Shown: positions 42,321 to 50,640 of the stretch, piece after piece
Position numbering within the stretch: the first letter of the stretch is position 1
How the letters are laid out: every line of letters starts with the position of its first letter
Assembly (NCBI RefSeq): GCF_003027925.1
Contig: NZ_PYPS01000038.1
Span: forward strand, 1-64,000
Direction of reading: 5' to 3'
Length of the DNA stretch: 64,000 bases
Source of the DNA: Micromonospora sp. RP3T
GTDB lineage: Bacteria; Actinomycetota; Actinomycetes; Mycobacteriales; Micromonosporaceae
Notes under the pieces: model-generated
What the model saw: the letters and a program-made list of their open reading frames with translations, nothing else
The model's database searches: none
What the model was told of the DNA's origin: nothing
Position numbers and translations under genes: made by a program

Positions 42321-42472
42321 CCCCCGCCCCGCCCCGCCCCGCCCGGACCGCGACCCCCCGGCGCCCTGTTTCCCGGAAAGAGTGGCCAACTGGGCCCCGA
42401 TGGCCACTCTTTCCGTGAAGGAGGCGCGTGGGGCGGCGTGGCGGCGGGCGTGGCGGCGGGCGGCGGCGTGAC
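42321..42472. repeat. Composite intergenic element: C-rich tract, 15-bp hairpin, G-rich tract
   Basis: C-rich 42321-42360; perfect 15-bp arms CGGAAAGAGTGGCCA (42374-42388) and its complement (42401-42415) around a 12-nt loop; then a G-rich GGCGGC-type run to 42472. The core TTCACGGAAAGnGTGGCCA is shared with the element at 6039-6102. Likely terminator of the monooxygenase transcript. Confidence 0.75.
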
Positions 42473-42484
42473 GTGGCACACATC

Positions 42485-42555
42485 CGATACGGACCTGTTC
42501 CGTATCGAAACTCGCTCACCTACGCTCGGCAGCGTTACGAGTCTGCCCCGTATCG
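42485..42555. promoter_or_regulatory. Putative TetR operator of the MFS exporter
   Basis: CGATACGGA (42485-42493) and TCCGTATCG (42499-42507) form a perfect 9-bp inverted repeat with a 5-nt spacer. A third copy of CCGTATCG sits at 42548-42555, about 35 nt before the MFS start. The TetR gene downstream of the exporter is the natural candidate to bind here. Confidence 0.7.
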
Positions 42556-42590
42556 TATTCGGACACGGGTGAGCCGGGGGGAGAACCCAG

Positions 42591-44156
42591 ATGGAAGCGC
42601 ACGAAAACACCGGACACCCGAGGAGGTGGGCGATCCTGAGCGTGCTGGTGATCAGCCTGCTGGTGGTCGTCCTCGACAACACCATCCTCAACGTCGCCCT
42701 GCGCACGCTCGCCGACCCGGTGCACGGCCTCGGCGCCAGCCAGGGCGACCTGGAGTGGGCGATCAACTCCTACACGCTGGTCTTCGCCGGCCTGCTCTTC
42801 ACGTTCGGCGTGCTCGGTGACCGGTTCGGCCGTCGGCGCTTCCTGATCGTCGGGCTGGTGCTGTTCGGGCTGGCCTCGCTGCTCTCCGCGTACGCGCAGG
42901 ACCCGGCGCAGCTCATCGGCGCGCGGGCCCTGATGGGCGTCGGCGGCGCCGCCATCATGCCGGTGACGCTCTCGATCATCTCCAACGTCTTCGACCCGCG
43001 CGAGCGCGCCCGCGCGATCGGCGTCTGGGCCGGCGCGGTCGGTCTCGCCGTGGCCATCGGCCCGGTGCTCGGCGGTGCCCTGCTGGAGCACTTCTGGTGG
43101 GGCTCGGTCTTCCTGATCAACGTGCCGGTGGTGGTGATCGGCGTGGTGCTGGTGGCGATGCTGGTCCCCGAGTCCCGGGATCCCGCCCCCGGCCGGGTGG
43201 ACGTGCTCGGCGTGCTGCTCTCCGTGGTCGGCCTGGTCGCGCTCACCTACGGCATCATCGACGGTGGCGAGCACGGCTTCGGCCGGCCGCAGGTCTGGGC
43301 CGCGATCGTCGGCGGGCTCGCGGTGCTCGGCTGGTTCGTCACCCACGAGCTGCGCAGTGACCACCCGTCGCTGGACGTGCGGCTGTTCCGGGTGCCCCGG
43401 TTCGCCGCCCCGGTGGCGCTGGTCGGGCTGGTCTTCTTCGCCGCCATGGGCGTGATGTTCTTCGGCGCGTTCTACCTCCAGCTCGTGCGCGGCTACAGCC
43501 CGCTGGAGAGCGGCCTGCTCTTCCTGCCCTTCGCGGCCGCCCAGCTGATCTTCGCGCCGCGCAGTGCCGCGATGGTCCGTCGCTACGGCGGCCGGGCGGT
43601 CGCCGCGGTCGGGCTGCTGCTCACCACGGTGGCGCTCGCCGCCTTCGTGTTCATCGACGCGGACACGCCCATCTGGATCTTCTCGGCGGTGGGCTTCGTG
43701 CAGGGCGCCGGAATGGCCAACATCATGCCGCCGGCCACCGAGTCGATCATGTCGGCGCTGCCCCGGGAGAAGGCCGGCGTGGGCTCGGCGGTCAGCAACA
43801 CGATCCGCCAGGTGGCCGGCGCGCTCGGCGTGGCGGTGCTCGGCTCGGTGCTCTCCGCGGTCTACCGCGACCAGGTCGGCCCCGCGGTGGCCGCACTGCC
43901 CGCCCCGATCCGCGACGCGGCCCGGGAGTCGATCTCCGGCGCGTACGCGGTCGCCGACCGGCTCGGCCCGGCCGCGCCCCGGCTGATCGACGCCGCCAAC
44001 GACTCCTTCGTCTCCGCGATGCACTGGGCCGCCGGCATCTCCGCGCTGGTGGCCGCGCTCGGCATCGTGATCGTGCTGCGGTGGATGCCGGGGCGGGCGG
44101 TCGTCGTGCCCGACGCGGCCCCGGCCACCGAGCCGGAGTTGGCCGGGACCGCGTAG
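42591..44156 (+). CDS. DHA2-family MFS multidrug exporter (EmrB/QacA type)
   Basis: 521 aa with about 14 transmembrane helices. Signatures: DNTILNVALRTL in helix 1, GDRFGRRRFLIVGL (motif A) and AVGLAVAIGPVLGG (motif C of drug:H+ antiporters). It exports a hydrophobic toxic compound. ATG 42591 has GGGGGAG upstream. Together with the downstream TetR gene, 11 nt away, and the upstream inverted repeats it forms a self-contained efflux cassette. Confidence 0.95.
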   Translation: MEAHENTGHPRRWAILSVLVISLLVVVLDNTILNVALRTLADPVHGLGASQGDLEWAINSYTLVFAGLLFTFGVLGDRFGRRRFLIVGLVLFGLASLLSAYAQDPAQLIGARALMGVGGAAIMPVTLSIISNVFDPRERARAIGVWAGAVGLAVAIGPVLGGALLEHFWWGSVFLINVPVVVIGVVLVAMLVPESRDPAPGRVDVLGVLLSVVGLVALTYGIIDGGEHGFGRPQVWAAIVGGLAVLGWFVTHELRSDHPSLDVRLFRVPRFAAPVALVGLVFFAAMGVMFFGAFYLQLVRGYSPLESGLLFLPFAAAQLIFAPRSAAMVRRYGGRAVAAVGLLLTTVALAAFVFIDADTPIWIFSAVGFVQGAGMANIMPPATESIMSALPREKAGVGSAVSNTIRQVAGALGVAVLGSVLSAVYRDQVGPAVAALPAPIRDAARESISGAYAVADRLGPAAPRLIDAANDSFVSAMHWAAGISALVAALGIVIVLRWMPGRAVVVPDAAPATEPELAGTA

Positions 44157-44167
44157 GTTCGTGGACA
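44154..44167 (+). promoter_or_regulatory. Candidate leaderless -10 box of the TetR gene
   Basis: TAGGTT (44154-44159) overlaps the MFS stop region and lies 8 nt before ATG 44168, so the regulator may also be expressed independently of the exporter. Confidence 0.4.
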
Positions 44168-44776
44168 ATGTCTGACATGACGTCCACGACGGGTGCTCCG
44201 CGATCGCCGGGTCGACCCCGGAGCACCCGCGCCGACGAGGCGATCGTGGAGGCCGCGCTCGACCTGCTCGCCGAGGGCAGCACGCTGGAGGCGCTCTCCA
44301 TCGAGGCGATCGCCGCGCGCGCCGGGGTCGGCAAGGCCACCATCTACCGCCGCTGGTCGGGCAAGGAGGCGCTGCTGCTGGACGCGCTGCGTCGCCTCAA
44401 GGGCGTCCCGCCGCGCCCCGCTGGGCGCTCCGTCCGGGACGACCTGGTGCTGCTGGTCGGCGCCGTGGGCCAACACACCGACCCCCGGGCCCGCAAGATC
44501 ATGCCCTGCCTGGTGCCCGAGGTGAGCCGCAGCTCCGCCCACCGGCAGGCCTACGAGGCGATCATCGAGCCCCGGCGGCAGGCGATGCGCGAGGTGCTGC
44601 GCCGTGCGGTGGACGGCGGCGAGCTGCGCGCCGACCTCGACATCGAGGTGGCGATGGCGTTGCTCACCGCGCCGATGCTCGCCCAGCGCATGCTGCACTG
44701 GCACACCGAGCTGGACGAACGCATCCTGCCCGAGCGGATCGTGGACGCCGTCCTGGACGGCCTGCGCGCCCGCTGA
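44168..44776 (+). CDS. TetR-family regulator of the MFS exporter
   Basis: 202 aa. Helix-turn-helix: IVEAALDLLAEGSTLEALSI to ARAGVGKATIYRRWSGKEAL. The C-terminal half has the TetR_C domain common to actinobacterial efflux regulators (MPCLVPEVSRS). It follows the MFS gene by 11 nt. It is predicted to bind the CGATACGGA/TCCGTATCG repeats upstream of the exporter. Confidence 0.93.
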   Translation: MSDMTSTTGAPRSPGRPRSTRADEAIVEAALDLLAEGSTLEALSIEAIAARAGVGKATIYRRWSGKEALLLDALRRLKGVPPRPAGRSVRDDLVLLVGAVGQHTDPRARKIMPCLVPEVSRSSAHRQAYEAIIEPRRQAMREVLRRAVDGGELRADLDIEVAMALLTAPMLAQRMLHWHTELDERILPERIVDAVLDGLRAR

Positions 44777-44841
44777 CGCCCGGGCCGCGCCCGCCGGCGG
44801 GGGTGCGCGCCGACGTCAGCCGGACGGGGTGCGCGCCGAGG

Positions 44842-46761
44842 TCAGCCGGCGGGGGTGCGGAGCCGGTGCAGGCGCAGCGCGAGCTGCACCTCCAGCGCCC
44901 GCTCCGGCTTCTGCCAGTCGGCGCCGAGCAACTGCCCGACCCGCTCCAACCGCTGGGTCACGGTGTTGACGTGCACGTGCAGCTGCTCGGCCGCCCGGGC
45001 CAGGCTGCCGCCCACCCCGAAGTACGCCTCCAGCGTCCGCACCAGCGCGGTGCCCCGCCGGGCGTCGTAGTCGACCACCGGCCCCACGGTGGCGGCGAGG
45101 AACCGGGCCACGTCCCGGTCGCCCGCGTCGCCGACCGCCCCGAGCAGCAGCCCGACGAAGCCCAGCTCCGCGGTGCTCGCGCCCTGCCCGGCCCGACCCA
45201 ACGCGCCGAGCGCGGTCAGGCAACGCTCCGCCTCGGCGAACGCGACCGCCAGCGACGCCGGACCGGTCGACGGCCCGCTCGCCCCGGCGGTCACCGGGCG
45301 GGCGGTCACCCGGGACAGGTCCCGCGCCACCGCGCGGGCCGCGCCGCCGGCGTCCCGGCCGGGCAGCATCAGCACCACCCGCCCGTCCCGCGCCGCGGCC
45401 AGCCCGCCCCGCGTCGAGGCGTACGTGGTGGCCCAGGAGAACACCCGCTGCCGGGCCGAACCGGTCTCGGCGAACGCGTCGTCACCGACCGCCACCAGCA
45501 CGTGCGGGGCGTCCAGGTCCACCCCGATCCGGCGGGCCCGGCCGCGCAGCGCGTCGGCGTCCCGCACCGGGCGGGCGATCAGGTCGTCCAGCAGCTCGCC
45601 CCGGACCCGCCCCTCCGCCTCGGCCACCGTGCGGCGGAACAGCAGCAGCAACGCGGTCACCAGCGCGGCCCGCTCCAGGATGCGCTGGTCGGCGTCGACC
45701 AGCTCGTCGTCCGGGCGCAGCACCAGCGCGCCCAGGTTCTCGGTGCCGGCCACCACCGCGGCGTACCAGAGCGGGCCCCGGCGTACGCTTCGCCCCTCGG
45801 TGCGCGACGCGGCGACCGCCTCCACGATGTCCGCCCGGTCCGGCTCGTCGATCTCGCCGACCCGGGCCAGCCGCCGCCCCTCGGCGTCCAACGCCAGCAG
45901 CGCGCCGCCGAGCACCTCGGTCACCGCGGCCGCCACGTCCTCCATGCCGCCGCCGCGGACCACCAGCGCGGTCATCCGGTCGTGCGCGGCGGCGGCCCGC
46001 TCCACCGAGCTGCTGTGCGCCCGGATCGTGCCGTTCGCCGCCGACAGCTCCGCCAACGCGGCCCGCGTCTCGGCCAGCAGCCGGGCGGTGTCGATCGCCA
46101 CCGCGGCGTGTGCCCCCAGCGAGACCAGCAGCGACACCTCCTCCCGGGCGAACGGGCGCGCCGAGCGGTTGGCCGCGTAGAGCACGCCGATCACGCTGGA
46201 GCCCAGCCGCAGCGGCACGCCCAGGATGGCCACCAGGCCCTCCTCGCCCACCCCGCCGTCGATCTCCCCGGTGTGCCGGAACCGCTCGTCCTCCTGGTAG
46301 TTCGAGGTGACGTACGGGGTGCCGGTCTGCGCCACCAGACCGCCCAGCCCGTCGCCCATCTCCAGCCGCAGCCGCTGGAACCGGGCCGAGATCGACCCGT
46401 CGGTCACCCGCATGTACGTGTCGCCGCGCTCGTCGTCGTTGAGCGTCATGTACGCCACGTCGGTGCCGAGCAGGATCCGGGCCCGGTGCACGATCGCGCG
46501 CAGCACGTCGTCCAGGTCCCGCAGGCCGGCCAGGTCGCTGGCGGTGTCGTACAGGCCGGACAGCTCGGTCTCCCGGCGCCGGCGGCGCTCCAGCAGCGCC
46601 CGCACCCGCAGCGCCACCACCTTCGCCTGCTCCAGCTCGGCCAGCCGGTCGGCGGGCAGGCCGGCGGCGCGCGCGGCGACCAGCGGACCCTCGAACTCGA
46701 CCGCGGCGGCCTCACGCGCCAGCAGCTCCAGGAACTCCACCGGCGACGACATGACCGACAT
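44842..46761 (-). CDS. GAF-domain PucR/CdaR-type transcriptional regulator
   Basis: 639 aa from ATG 46761 (ATG 46752 is also possible). An N-terminal helical region is followed by a GAF sensor domain (SGLYDTASDLAGLRDLDDVL to AHAAVAIDTARLL), a central region, and a C-terminal PucR helix-turn-helix (SLARAAEQLHVHVNTVTQRL). It starts 14 nt after the 3-hydroxybutyrate dehydrogenase stop, in the same operon. It may sense a metabolite and control this dehydrogenase; the pairing is the basis for that inference. Confidence 0.92.
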   Translation of the reverse strand: MSVMSSPVEFLELLAREAAAVEFEGPLVAARAAGLPADRLAELEQAKVVALRVRALLERRRRRETELSGLYDTASDLAGLRDLDDVLRAIVHRARILLGTDVAYMTLNDDERGDTYMRVTDGSISARFQRLRLEMGDGLGGLVAQTGTPYVTSNYQEDERFRHTGEIDGGVGEEGLVAILGVPLRLGSSVIGVLYAANRSARPFAREEVSLLVSLGAHAAVAIDTARLLAETRAALAELSAANGTIRAHSSSVERAAAAHDRMTALVVRGGGMEDVAAAVTEVLGGALLALDAEGRRLARVGEIDEPDRADIVEAVAASRTEGRSVRRGPLWYAAVVAGTENLGALVLRPDDELVDADQRILERAALVTALLLLFRRTVAEAEGRVRGELLDDLIARPVRDADALRGRARRIGVDLDAPHVLVAVGDDAFAETGSARQRVFSWATTYASTRGGLAAARDGRVVLMLPGRDAGGAARAVARDLSRVTARPVTAGASGPSTGPASLAVAFAEAERCLTALGALGRAGQGASTAELGFVGLLLGAVGDAGDRDVARFLAATVGPVVDYDARRGTALVRTLEAYFGVGGSLARAAEQLHVHVNTVTQRLERVGQLLGADWQKPERALEVQLALRLHRLRTPAG

Positions 46762-46775
46762 TGTGCGCGGCGCCA

Positions 46776-47558
46776 CTAGTTGGCCGTCCAGCCCCCGTCG
46801 AGGGCGATCGAGGCGCCGGTGAGGAACGCGGCCGGCGGCGCGCACAGGTACGCCACCAACTCCGCCACCTCCTCCGGCTCGATCAGCCGCTTGATCGCCG
46901 CCCGCGCCAGCATGATCTTCTCGATCACCTCGTCCTCGCCGATGCCGTGACTGGCCGCCTGGTCGGCGATCTGGCTCTCCACCAGCGCGGTCCGCACGTA
47001 CGCCGGGTTGATGCAGTTGGCCGTCACGCCGTGCGCGGCGCCCTCCAGCGCGACCACCTTGGACAGCCCTTCGAGGGCGTGCTTCGCCGAGACGTACGCC
47101 GCCTTGAACGGCGAGGCGCGCAGCCCGTGCACCGAGGAGATGTTGACGATCCGGCCCCAGCCGTTCGCGTACATCCGGGGCAGCGCCCGGCGGATCAGCA
47201 GGAACGGCGCCTCGACCATCACCCGCTGGATGTACTCGAACCGCTCGACCGGGAACTCCTGCACCGGCGCGACGTGCTGCAGGCCGGCGTTGTTCACCAC
47301 GATGTCGGCGTCCACGTCGAGCCGGTCCACCGCCCGCGGGTCGGCCAGGTCGATGCCCTCGGCCCGGCCCCCGGCCTCGGCGGCGACCGCCTTGGCCGCC
47401 TCCACGTTGCGGTCCAGCACCACGACCGAGGCGCCGGCCGCGGCCAGCCGCAGGGCGCAGGCCCGTCCGATGCCGCTGCCACCACCGGTCACCAGCGCGT
47501 GGCGACCGGAGAGGTCGACGTGTACGACGTGGGGGACCGCCACGGGTTCTGCCGTCAT
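46776..47558 (-). CDS. 3-hydroxybutyrate dehydrogenase (short-chain dehydrogenase)
   Basis: 260 aa. NAD-binding TGGGSGIGRA; catalytic Ser-Tyr-Lys in NISSVHGLRAS and AAYVSAKHAL. NNAGLQHVAPVQEFP is characteristic of D-3-hydroxybutyrate dehydrogenases, which interconvert 3-hydroxybutyrate and acetoacetate in storage polymer or ketone use. TAACTT on the minus strand (47567-47572) lies 8 nt before ATG 47558, so the mRNA is probably leaderless. A GAF/PucR regulator gene follows. Confidence 0.92.
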   Translation of the reverse strand: MTAEPVAVPHVVHVDLSGRHALVTGGGSGIGRACALRLAAAGASVVVLDRNVEAAKAVAAEAGGRAEGIDLADPRAVDRLDVDADIVVNNAGLQHVAPVQEFPVERFEYIQRVMVEAPFLLIRRALPRMYANGWGRIVNISSVHGLRASPFKAAYVSAKHALEGLSKVVALEGAAHGVTANCINPAYVRTALVESQIADQAASHGIGEDEVIEKIMLARAAIKRLIEPEEVAELVAYLCAPPAAFLTGASIALDGGWTAN

Positions 47559-47742
47559 GGCGCAAGAAGTTACGAGGCGTGTGGCCCCGGGCACATGGGG
47601 CGGCGACACATACTCGACCGCTCCGGTGTGTGGTGCGTTCCGCCCCCTTCCACCTCCGGCGTGTCCGCCCGTCCGCTGGTCGGACCCGACCAGTAGGGTG
47701 TGTCGAACACACGTACTGCTGACGGCTCGGGGAGGAGGCGGC

Positions 47743-48273
47743 GTGCGCGTGCTGGGCGTCGACCCGGGGCTGACCCGGTGCGGGGTCGGCGTGGTCGAGG
47801 GCTTCCCCGGGCGCGCCTGCACGCTTGTCGCCTACTACGTCGTCCACACCGATCCCGGGGACGACCTGCCGATGCGCCTGCTGCACCTGGACCGGTCGCT
47901 CACCGACCTGGTCGCCGAGCACCGACCGGACGCGGTCGCCGTGGAACGCGTGTTCAGCCAGCACAACGTGCGCACCGTGATGGGCACCGCCCAGGCGAGC
48001 GGCATCGCGGTGCTCGCCGGCGCGCGGGCCGGGCTGCCGGTGACGACCTACACCCCGAGCGAGGTGAAGGCGGCGGTGACCGGTTCCGGTCAGGCCGACA
48101 AGAAGCAGATGACCACCATGGTCACCCGTCTGCTGCGGCTGGCCGAGCCGCCGAAACCGGCCGACGCCGCCGACGCGCTGGCGCTGGCCATCTGTCACGT
48201 CTGGCGGGGCGGCACCCGGTCCAAGCTGGCCGCCGCCGCCGACCAGGCCCGACGAGGAGGGGCGCGACGATGA
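47743..48273 (+). CDS. ruvC: Holliday junction resolvase RuvC
   Basis: 176-aa RNase H-fold endonuclease that cuts Holliday junctions. Catalytic acidic residues: D7 (LGVDPG), E68 (VAVERVF), and D141/D144 (PADAADALALA). GTG 47743 follows GGAGGAGG. It overlaps ruvA by 4 nt, starting the ruvCAB operon. Confidence 0.97.
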   Translation: MRVLGVDPGLTRCGVGVVEGFPGRACTLVAYYVVHTDPGDDLPMRLLHLDRSLTDLVAEHRPDAVAVERVFSQHNVRTVMGTAQASGIAVLAGARAGLPVTTYTPSEVKAAVTGSGQADKKQMTTMVTRLLRLAEPPKPADAADALALAICHVWRGGTRSKLAAAADQARRGGARR

Positions 48274-48872
48274 TCGCGAGTGTGCGCGGCACCGTGACCG
48301 CGACCGGTCCGGATCACGCGGTGGTGGAGGTGGGCGGCATCGGCCTGGCCGTGCAGTGCGCCCCCGGCACGCTCGCCGACCTGCGGGTCGGCCAGCCGGC
48401 CCGGCTGGCCACCAGCCTGGTGGTCCGGGAGGACTCGCTCACCCTCTACGGCTTCGCCGACGACGACGCCAAGCAGCTGTTCGAGCTGCTCCAGACCGCC
48501 AGTGGGGTCGGTCCGCGGCTGGCCCAGGCGGTGCTCGCCGTGCACACCCCGGACGCGGTCCGCAAGGCCATCGCCAACGCCGACACCGCGGCGCTGACCC
48601 GGGTGCCGGGGATCGGCAAGAAGGGCGCCGAGCGGCTGGTGCTGGAGCTGCGCGACCGGATCGGTCCGGTGGCGATCGGCCCGGACGGCGCGGCCGGGGT
48701 GACCGCCGGCGCCTGGCCGGAACAGGTGCGTCAGGCGCTGGTCGGGCTCGGCTGGTCGGCGGCCCAGGCCGAGCAGGCGGTGGTCGCGGTCGCGGAGACC
48801 GTCGACGGTGCGACCCCGCCGGTGCCGGTCCTGCTCAAGCAGGCCATCCGCCTGCTGGGCCGCACTCGATGA
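48270..48872 (+). CDS. ruvA: Holliday junction DNA helicase subunit RuvA
   Basis: 200 aa. An OB-fold N-terminus (MIASVRGTVTATGPDHAVVE) and helix-hairpin-helix motifs (LLQTASGVGPRLAQAVL, LTRVPGIGKKGAERLVLEL) bind four-way junctions. The C-terminal domain contacts RuvB. ATGA overlaps join it to both ruvC and ruvB. Confidence 0.97.
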   Translation: MIASVRGTVTATGPDHAVVEVGGIGLAVQCAPGTLADLRVGQPARLATSLVVREDSLTLYGFADDDAKQLFELLQTASGVGPRLAQAVLAVHTPDAVRKAIANADTAALTRVPGIGKKGAERLVLELRDRIGPVAIGPDGAAGVTAGAWPEQVRQALVGLGWSAAQAEQAVVAVAETVDGATPPVPVLLKQAIRLLGRTR

Positions 48873-49933
48873 GCAACGAGAACCTGGTCTCGGCGTACGT
48901 CAGCGACGCGGAGCTGGACGCGGAGGCCAGCGTCCGGCCGAAGCGGCTCGCCGAGTTCATCGCCCAGGACCGGGTCCGCGACCAGCTCGACCTGCTGTTG
49001 CAGGGCGCGATGCGGCGCGGTTCCCCGCCGGACCACATCCTGCTCTCCGGCCCGCCCGGGCTCGGGAAGACCAGCCTGGCCAACATCGTGGCGGCCGAGC
49101 TGGGCGCCGGCATCCGGGTGACCAGCGGGCCGGCGATCGAGCGGTCCGGTGACCTGGCCGCGATCCTGACCAGCCTCGCCGAGGGCGACGTGTTGTTCAT
49201 CGACGAGATCCACCGGATCGCCAAGCCGGCCGAGGAGCTGCTCTACAGCGCCATGGAGGACTTCCGGGTCGACGTGGTGGTGGGCAAGGGGCCCGGCGCG
49301 ACCGCCATCCCGCTGGACGTGGAGCCGTTCACGCTGGTCGGCGCCACCACCCGGTCGGGCCTGCTGACCGGCCCGATGCGCGACCGGTTCGGCTTCGTCG
49401 CGCACCTGGACTTCTACTCCCCGGCCGACCTCGAGACGCTGTTGCACCGATCCGCCCGGATCCTCGGCGTGCCGATCACGCCGGAGGGAGCGGCGGAGAT
49501 CGCCGGCCGGTCCCGGGGCACGCCGCGGATCGCCAACCGGCTGCTGCGCCGGGTCCGGGACTACGCCGAGGTCCGCGCCGACGGCGTGGTCACGGTGGAG
49601 ACCGCCCGGTCCGCGCTGACCGTCTACGACGTGGACGCGCTCGGCCTGGACCGGCTCGACCGGGCGGTGCTCAAGGCGCTGGTGGACTCGTTCCGGGGCG
49701 GCCCGGTCGGGGTCTCCACCCTCGCGGTGGCGGTGGGGGAGCAGCCGGACACGGTCGAGGAGGTCTGCGAGCCGTTCCTGGTGCGGGCCGGGCTGCTGGC
49801 CCGGACGCCCCGGGGCCGGGTGGCGACCGAGGCTGCCTGGCGGCACCTGGGGCGCAATCCCCCGAATGGTACATTTGGCATGGAAGCCCCTCCGGGGCCC
49901 GATCTGTTCTCGACGCAGACGGATCGGCCGTGA
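48869..49933 (+). CDS. ruvB: Holliday junction branch migration ATPase RuvB
   Basis: 354 aa. Walker A GPPGLGKT (61-68), Walker B VLFIDEIH (108-115), sensor GATTRSGLLTGPMRDRFG with the arginine finger, and a C-terminal winged helix. It drives junction migration with RuvA. The C-terminal tail MEAPPGPDLFSTQTDRP is a poorly conserved extension. Confidence 0.98.
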   Translation: MSNENLVSAYVSDAELDAEASVRPKRLAEFIAQDRVRDQLDLLLQGAMRRGSPPDHILLSGPPGLGKTSLANIVAAELGAGIRVTSGPAIERSGDLAAILTSLAEGDVLFIDEIHRIAKPAEELLYSAMEDFRVDVVVGKGPGATAIPLDVEPFTLVGATTRSGLLTGPMRDRFGFVAHLDFYSPADLETLLHRSARILGVPITPEGAAEIAGRSRGTPRIANRLLRRVRDYAEVRADGVVTVETARSALTVYDVDALGLDRLDRAVLKALVDSFRGGPVGVSTLAVAVGEQPDTVEEVCEPFLVRAGLLARTPRGRVATEAAWRHLGRNPPNGTFGMEAPPGPDLFSTQTDRP

Positions 49934-50071
49934 TCCTAACGTGATCTGTGCCGCATTCGGTCTTCTCAGGAGCAGGGACTAGACTTCGCCGCGGTCTGTA
50001 CAGGACGTGAGAATCCGCCTCCGCTGCGGTGCCCCCCGGGGCCGCCGGGGGCCAACCGGAAGGTCGACACC

Positions 50072-50416
50072 GTGCTTTACGCAGCAGCGAGTGGCGGGGG
50101 AGCCGGCGGTCTGACGCCGATCCTCATGATCGCTCTGCTCTTCGTCGTCATGTACTTCATGATGATCCGTCCGCAGCAGAAGCGCCGCCGGGAGGCGGAG
50201 CAGATGCAGTCCGCGCTCGCCCCAGGCGACGAGGTGGTCACCATCGGCGGCCTGCACGGCACGGTCACCGTGGTCGAGGACGAGACGGTCCTGCTCGAGG
50301 TCGCCCCCGGCGTGCAGACCCGGTACGCGCGTCCCGCCGTGGCCCGGGTGGTCAAGCGGGCCGAGGCGCCCGAGGCCGAGACCATCAGCGAGGAAGCCGA
50401 GCCGGTCAAGGAGTGA
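50072..50416 (+). CDS. yajC: Preprotein translocase accessory subunit YajC
   Basis: 114 aa. One N-terminal transmembrane helix (PILMIALLFVVMYFMMIRPQ) with the family's IRPQQKRRRE boundary is followed by the small cytoplasmic domain GDEVVTIGGLHGTV and an acidic tail. It belongs to the SecDF-YajC complex; secD follows after a 224-bp gap in which no gene is seen. Confidence 0.96.
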   Translation: MLYAAASGGGAGGLTPILMIALLFVVMYFMMIRPQQKRRREAEQMQSALAPGDEVVTIGGLHGTVTVVEDETVLLEVAPGVQTRYARPAVARVVKRAEAPEAETISEEAEPVKE

Positions 50417-50640
50417 CCGGCCGCCCCGGACGGGGCAGCGGAACCACCCCCACAAGTGGATAGTTGGGTCGGCGTCCGTCGTCGGCACGCGGCCGGACCC
50501 GCGCGACGCCCCCGCGTCGCGCCGGGGTCTGCGTGCCGGTCGCCGGTGCCGGCCAGCCGGAGCAGTCGGGCGGACACCCCCGGCCCGACAGTTGTCGCCG
50601 CCGTGGAAGCGGCGCGACCGTACAGGGAGACAGGACAGCC

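Noticed and set aside
39918..44776. A small biosynthetic gene cluster (monooxygenase, exporter, regulators)
   Set aside because: No synthase or other scaffold-building enzyme is present. The genes read as two separate regulator-target units for detoxification.
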